This document shows, piece by piece, positions 12,558 to 15,072 of a stretch of 15,072 nucleotides of DNA. Source of the stretch: an uncultured Gemmatimonadales bacterium (GTDB lineage: Bacteria; Gemmatimonadota; Gemmatimonadetes; Longimicrobiales; Gaopeijiaceae); the NCBI GenBank assembly GCA_937982605.1, contig CALJLC010000008.1, positions 1 through 15,072 of the forward strand, written 5' to 3'. The position numbers and the translations under genes were made by a program. How positions within the stretch are numbered: the first letter of the stretch is position 1; each line of letters opens with the position of its first letter. Under the pieces are notes generated by a model. That model saw only the letters and a program-made list of their open reading frames with translations, was not told the DNA's origin and searched no databases.

Positions 12558-13343
12558 ATGTCGGATCTGGAGTTCGTCCGCGTCGAGTGGGACGCCGAGC
12601 TGGCCATCGTCACGGTCGACCGGCCGGAGAAGCTGAACGCCCTCAACGCCGAGGTCGTCCGCGAGCTCGGTGAGGTCTTCTCGAGCCTGGCCGAGGACGA
12701 CAACGTCCGCGGCGTCGTGCTGACCGGCGCCGGGGAGAAGGCGTTCGTGGCCGGGGCCGACATCGGCGAGCTGGCCACGATGGACCCGGTCTCGGGCGTT
12801 CGCGTCAGCCGCGACGGCCAGGAGGTCTTTCGCGCCATCGAGCGCTTCCCCAAGCCCGTCCTGGCAGCCGTCGGCGGCTTCGCGCTGGGCGGCGGCTGCG
12901 AGCTCGCGCTCGCCTGCCACCTGCGCATCGCCAGCGAGAAGGCCCGCTTCGGGCTGCCCGAGGTCGGACTCGGGATCATCCCCGGCTACGGGGGCACGAT
13001 CCGGCTCGCGCGCCTCGTCGGCCTCGGCCGCGCGATCGAGATGACGCTGACCGGCGAGATGGTCGACGCCGAGCGCGCCCGGGAGATCGGGCTCGTCTCC
13101 GCCGTGGTCCCGCCCGACGCGCTCCTGGACGAGGCGAAAGCGCTCCTGCGCAAGGTCACGAAGAACGGCCCCGTGGCCGTCCGGCTCGCCCTCGAGTCGA
13201 TCTACCGGGGGCTCGACACCGGCACGGAGGAGGCGCTCGCCTTCGAGTCGTCGCTCTTCGGGCTGCTCGCGTCGACCGACGACATGAAGGAGGGCATGTC
13301 GGCCTTCCTGGAGAAGCGGAAGGCGGACTTCAAGGGGCGCTGA
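12558..13343 (+). CDS. Enoyl-CoA hydratase / crotonase
   Basis: A 261-residue protein, the usual length for a monofunctional crotonase, starting at ATG 12558 with AGGAGGGAG about 11 bases upstream. It hydrates trans-2-enoyl-CoA to 3-hydroxyacyl-CoA in the cytoplasm. Visible: VDRPEKLNALNAE (20-32); oxyanion-hole AFVAGADIGEL (62-72); FALGGGCELALACHLRIAS (108-126) with catalytic Glu115; and FGLPEVGLGIIPGYGGT (131-147) with catalytic Glu135. Both catalytic glutamates are present, supporting hydratase activity over isomerase or other crotonase reactions. With Hbd (6171) and thiolase (4022) it completes three consecutive steps, though the genes are not clustered. A potential promoter sits between it and the divergent ssb. 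Chain-length preference is not visible. Confidence 0.92.
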   Translation: MSDLEFVRVEWDAELAIVTVDRPEKLNALNAEVVRELGEVFSSLAEDDNVRGVVLTGAGEKAFVAGADIGELATMDPVSGVRVSRDGQEVFRAIERFPKPVLAAVGGFALGGGCELALACHLRIASEKARFGLPEVGLGIIPGYGGTIRLARLVGLGRAIEMTLTGEMVDAERAREIGLVSAVVPPDALLDEAKALLRKVTKNGPVAVRLALESIYRGLDTGTEEALAFESSLFGLLASTDDMKEGMSAFLEKRKADFKGR

Positions 13344-13370
13344 AAGCCAGATTCCGCGCGGGTCCCGGCG

Positions 13371-13399
13371 GTGGAAGCCGACCCCAAAAACGTTAGATT
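13371..13399 (+). promoter_or_regulatory. Candidate recF promoter
   Basis: GTGGAA (13371-13376, 3 of 6) and TAGATT (13394-13399, 4 of 6) are 17 bases apart. The -10 word TAGATT with a following C is the same as in the crotonase promoter candidate. It supports starting recF at GTG 13437, not at the in-frame GTG 13371. Confidence 0.3.
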
Positions 13400-13436
13400 C
13401 CTCCATGTCTGCAGGGACCCTCCCGACGCGTGGGCC

Positions 13437-14564
13437 GTGCGTCTGAGCACGCTGGCGCTCCGGCACTTCCGGAACCTCCGAAACCAGGAGCTCGAGGTGC
13501 CTCCGGAGGGGGTCGCCCTCATCGGGGACAACGCCCAGGGGAAGTCCAACTTCCTGGAGGCGATCTACTACCTGGAGACGCTGCGCTCCTTCCGGGGCGC
13601 GCGTGACAGCCAGATGGTCGCCTTCGGCGAGGACGTCTTCCGCGTGGTGGGAACGACCGAGGCGGAAGGGGACGAGGAGCGGCGCGGCCGCTGCGTCGCG
13701 GCGGCCTTTCAGCGCAGGGGAAAGCAGAAGAAGGTGACGATCGACGGCAGCGAGCCCGAACGCCTGAGCGACGCGCTGGGACACCTGTCCGCGGTCATCT
13801 TCTCCCCGGCCGACATCGACCTGGTGAGCGGCGGGCCGGCGGAGCGCCGTCGCTTCCTCGACATCGTGCTCTCGCTCAACGAGCCCGGCTATCTGGCCGC
13901 GCTCCAGGAGTACCGCCGCGGACTCCAGCGCCGCAACGCGTCGCTCAAGGCCGGCGATCCGGCGGCGCTCGTCTCGGTGTGGGACGACGGGCTCGTGCGC
14001 TCGGGTGCCGAGGTCGTGGCGACACGCCGTCGCTGGGTCGGCGGCCGCAGCGGGGCCTTCGGCGACTACTACCGGCGCGTGAGCGGCGGCGCGGTCTCGC
14101 GCATGACGTACCGCTCCAGCGTGCCGCTGCCCGAGGACGACGCCGTCGAGAGCGTGCAGGAGGCGTTTCGCGAGGCGCTGGTGAGCACACGCGAGCGGGA
14201 GCGCCGGATGGGCGTGACCGTCGTCGGCCCGCACCGGGACGACGTCCGCCTCCAGCTCGACGACGAAGACGCCGGGCTCGACCTGCGCGACTACGGCTCG
14301 GGCGGTCAGCGCCGCACCGCCGCGCTCGCGCTTCGCCTCGTGGAGGCCCAGACGATCCGCGACCGGCGCAGCCAGAAGCCGCTCATCCTGCTCGACGACG
14401 TCTTCGCCGAGCTCGACGGCGGTCGCAGCGAGCGGGTGCTCGAGCTCATGGACACCGAGGAGACCGGCCAGGTGGTGCTGACCGCGCCCAAGGCCGCGGA
14501 CGTGCGCCTCCGCTCCGACCGGCTGCCGCGCTGGAGCATCCGCGCCGGGGAGATCTGCACGTGA
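13437..14564 (+). CDS. recF: DNA replication and repair protein RecF
   Basis: A 375-residue SMC-like ATPase that helps RecO and RecR load RecA at gapped DNA. GTG 13437 was chosen because LSTLALRHFRNL matches the RecF N-terminus; the frame is open back to GTG 13371 but the extra 22 residues do not resemble RecF. No good SD is seen close by. Visible: Walker A IGDNAQGKSNFLEAIYYL (29-46); VIFSPADIDLVSGGPAERRR (120-139), typical of RecF; ABC signature DYGSGGQRR (285-293); Walker B PLILLDDVFAELD (315-327); and a C-terminal GQVVLTAP region. The usual dnaN neighbour is absent upstream; a crotonase gene stands there instead. dciA and gyrB follow, as in many actinobacterial-type clusters. Confidence 0.95.
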   Translation: MRLSTLALRHFRNLRNQELEVPPEGVALIGDNAQGKSNFLEAIYYLETLRSFRGARDSQMVAFGEDVFRVVGTTEAEGDEERRGRCVAAAFQRRGKQKKVTIDGSEPERLSDALGHLSAVIFSPADIDLVSGGPAERRRFLDIVLSLNEPGYLAALQEYRRGLQRRNASLKAGDPAALVSVWDDGLVRSGAEVVATRRRWVGGRSGAFGDYYRRVSGGAVSRMTYRSSVPLPEDDAVESVQEAFREALVSTRERERRMGVTVVGPHRDDVRLQLDDEDAGLDLRDYGSGGQRRTAALALRLVEAQTIRDRRSQKPLILLDDVFAELDGGRSERVLELMDTEETGQVVLTAPKAADVRLRSDRLPRWSIRAGEICT

Positions 14565-14629
14565 GCGTGCGCCGAGCCTCCGCGTCGCGGACCCGCGCGT
14601 CGGCCTCGTCTCCACGGACGTGGACATGA
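14561..14629 (+). CDS. Possible 22-codon bridging ORF between recF and dciA
   Basis: GTG 14561 overlaps the recF stop (GTGA) and the frame ends at TGA 14627-14629, overlapping the dciA ATG (ATGA). The 22-residue product is Ser/Arg/Ala-rich with no motif. The exact 4-base overlaps at both ends would let ribosomes pass from recF to dciA; it may be a coupling device or a coincidence, and is unlikely to make a functional peptide. Confidence 0.25.
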   Translation: MSVRRASASRTRASASSPRTWT

Positions 14630-14934
14630 AGCGCGCCGACCGGACGCTCCCGATCGGGGAGGTTCTCTCCGACGTGCTCGAGGACGCCGGCGTGCTGCGG
14701 CAGTTCGAGCGGCTCGGCGTGCTCGAGGCGTGGCCGGAGGTCGTCGGCGAGACCGTCGCCAACGTCACCCGCGCGAAGGGCATCGAGGACACGGCGCTGA
14801 TCGTGGAGGTGCGGAGCAGCGCGTGGCTGATGGAGCTGAACATGATGAAGGGCGAGATCCTGGAGCGCGTGAACGAGCACGCGCCGGACACGCCCATGGA
14901 CCGCATCGTCTTCGTGCTTGCGGAGACGGGGTAG
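14626..14934 (+). CDS. dciA: DciA-like protein (DUF721), replicative helicase operator
   Basis: A 102-residue protein matching the DUF721/DciA core: RTLPIGEVLSDVLEDAGV (6-23), LGVLEAWPEVVGETVANVTR (30-49), ALIVEVRSSAWLMELNMM (57-74), and EILERVNEHAP (77-87). DciA is the ancestral bacterial partner that promotes loading of the DnaB helicase and replaces DnaC/DnaI in most phyla. ATG 14626 has no strong SD; GTG 14620 is an in-frame alternative adding two residues. It has only the KH-like core and lacks the long N-terminal extension of some homologues. Position between recF and gyrB is the common one. Confidence 0.87.
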   Translation: MKRADRTLPIGEVLSDVLEDAGVLRQFERLGVLEAWPEVVGETVANVTRAKGIEDTALIVEVRSSAWLMELNMMKGEILERVNEHAPDTPMDRIVFVLAETG

Positions 14935-14966
14935 GCGCGGGCGACCGCGCGATTCTCGGAGTCGAG

Positions 14967-15072
14967 ATGGCGAAGAACGACAAGAGGCCCAAGAAGAAGC
15001 AGGGCGGCGACTACACTGCCGGCCAGATCCAGGTGCTCAAGGGTCTGGAGGCGGTGCGCAAGCGGCCCGGCA
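14967..15072 (+). CDS. gyrB: DNA gyrase subunit B, 3' truncated
   Basis: The first 35 codons of gyrB, running off the window. ATG 14967 has GGAG 5 bases upstream. A lysine-rich lead (KNDKRPKKKQGG) precedes YTAGQIQVLKGLEAVRKRPG, the invariant start of the GHKL ATPase domain of gyrase B; the ATP-binding core lies outside. GyrB supplies ATP hydrolysis for negative supercoiling. ParE has a similar N-terminus, but position after recF and dciA favours GyrB. The gene begins 32 bases after dciA and is probably co-transcribed. Confidence 0.93.
   Translation, partial: MAKNDKRPKKKQGGDYTAGQIQVLKGLEAVRKRPG

Noticed and set aside
12357..14906. Long - strand open frame (849 codons) opposite crotonase, recF and dciA
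   Set aside because: Mirror frame of genes with clear catalytic motifs; no motif of its own.
1..15072. Insertion sequences, CRISPR arrays, prophage or replication origin
   Set aside because: No transposase or integrase frame, no regularly spaced repeats and no cluster of DnaA-box-like words were seen.

Overview
The window is a high-GC (about 70% by eye) bacterial chromosomal segment with dense genes, short spacers and Shine-Dalgarno (SD) sites. Gene content (bS21, SSB with a DDDLPF tip, recF-dciA-gyrB, PilT, a LeuB-like dehydrogenase, acetyl-CoA-type thiolase, 3-hydroxyacyl-CoA dehydrogenase, crotonase) indicates a free-living heterotroph. The style suggests Gemmatimonadota or a neighbouring high-GC phylum, but this is a low-confidence guess. 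I saw no mobile element, tRNA, rRNA or CRISPR.

Left part (1-7908, all + strand): a 5'-truncated LeuB-family dehydrogenase is followed within 7 bases by a 419-residue protein with an MshEN-type N-terminus. Its remaining body looks like a PilT/GspE ATPase that has lost its Walker A lysine, catalytic glutamate and His box. A canonical pilT follows, then a DinB-fold protein that overlaps pilT by 4 bases. Next come a thiolase, an unrecognised membrane-anchored protein, a 3-hydroxybutyryl-CoA dehydrogenase and an AraC-type regulator.

Middle part (7909-11841): rpsU lies on the - strand with a clear - strand terminator and an SD matching 11 of 12 bases of the 16S tail complement. It is followed by the most unusual region of the window. 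Two unrecognised proteins (8384-9061 - and 10203-10793 +) appear to carry the same two domains in opposite order, and a third (11515-11841 +) carries one of those domains alone. Between them sit an unrecognised 258-residue protein, whose stop overlaps the start of the B-A protein, and a small ribbon-helix-helix-like protein. The spacers here hold an unusual density of inverted repeats and possible leader-RNA structures, including an AT-rich perfect 12-bp palindrome over a stop codon.

Right part (11884-15072): ssb (-) is divergent from an enoyl-CoA hydratase gene (+). Then come recF, dciA (DUF721) and the first 35 codons of gyrB, a replication/topology cluster lacking dnaA and dnaN at this position. 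Thiolase, hydroxyacyl-CoA dehydrogenase and crotonase together cover three steps of the acetoacetyl-CoA/crotonyl-CoA or beta-oxidation route, though they are in separate transcription units.
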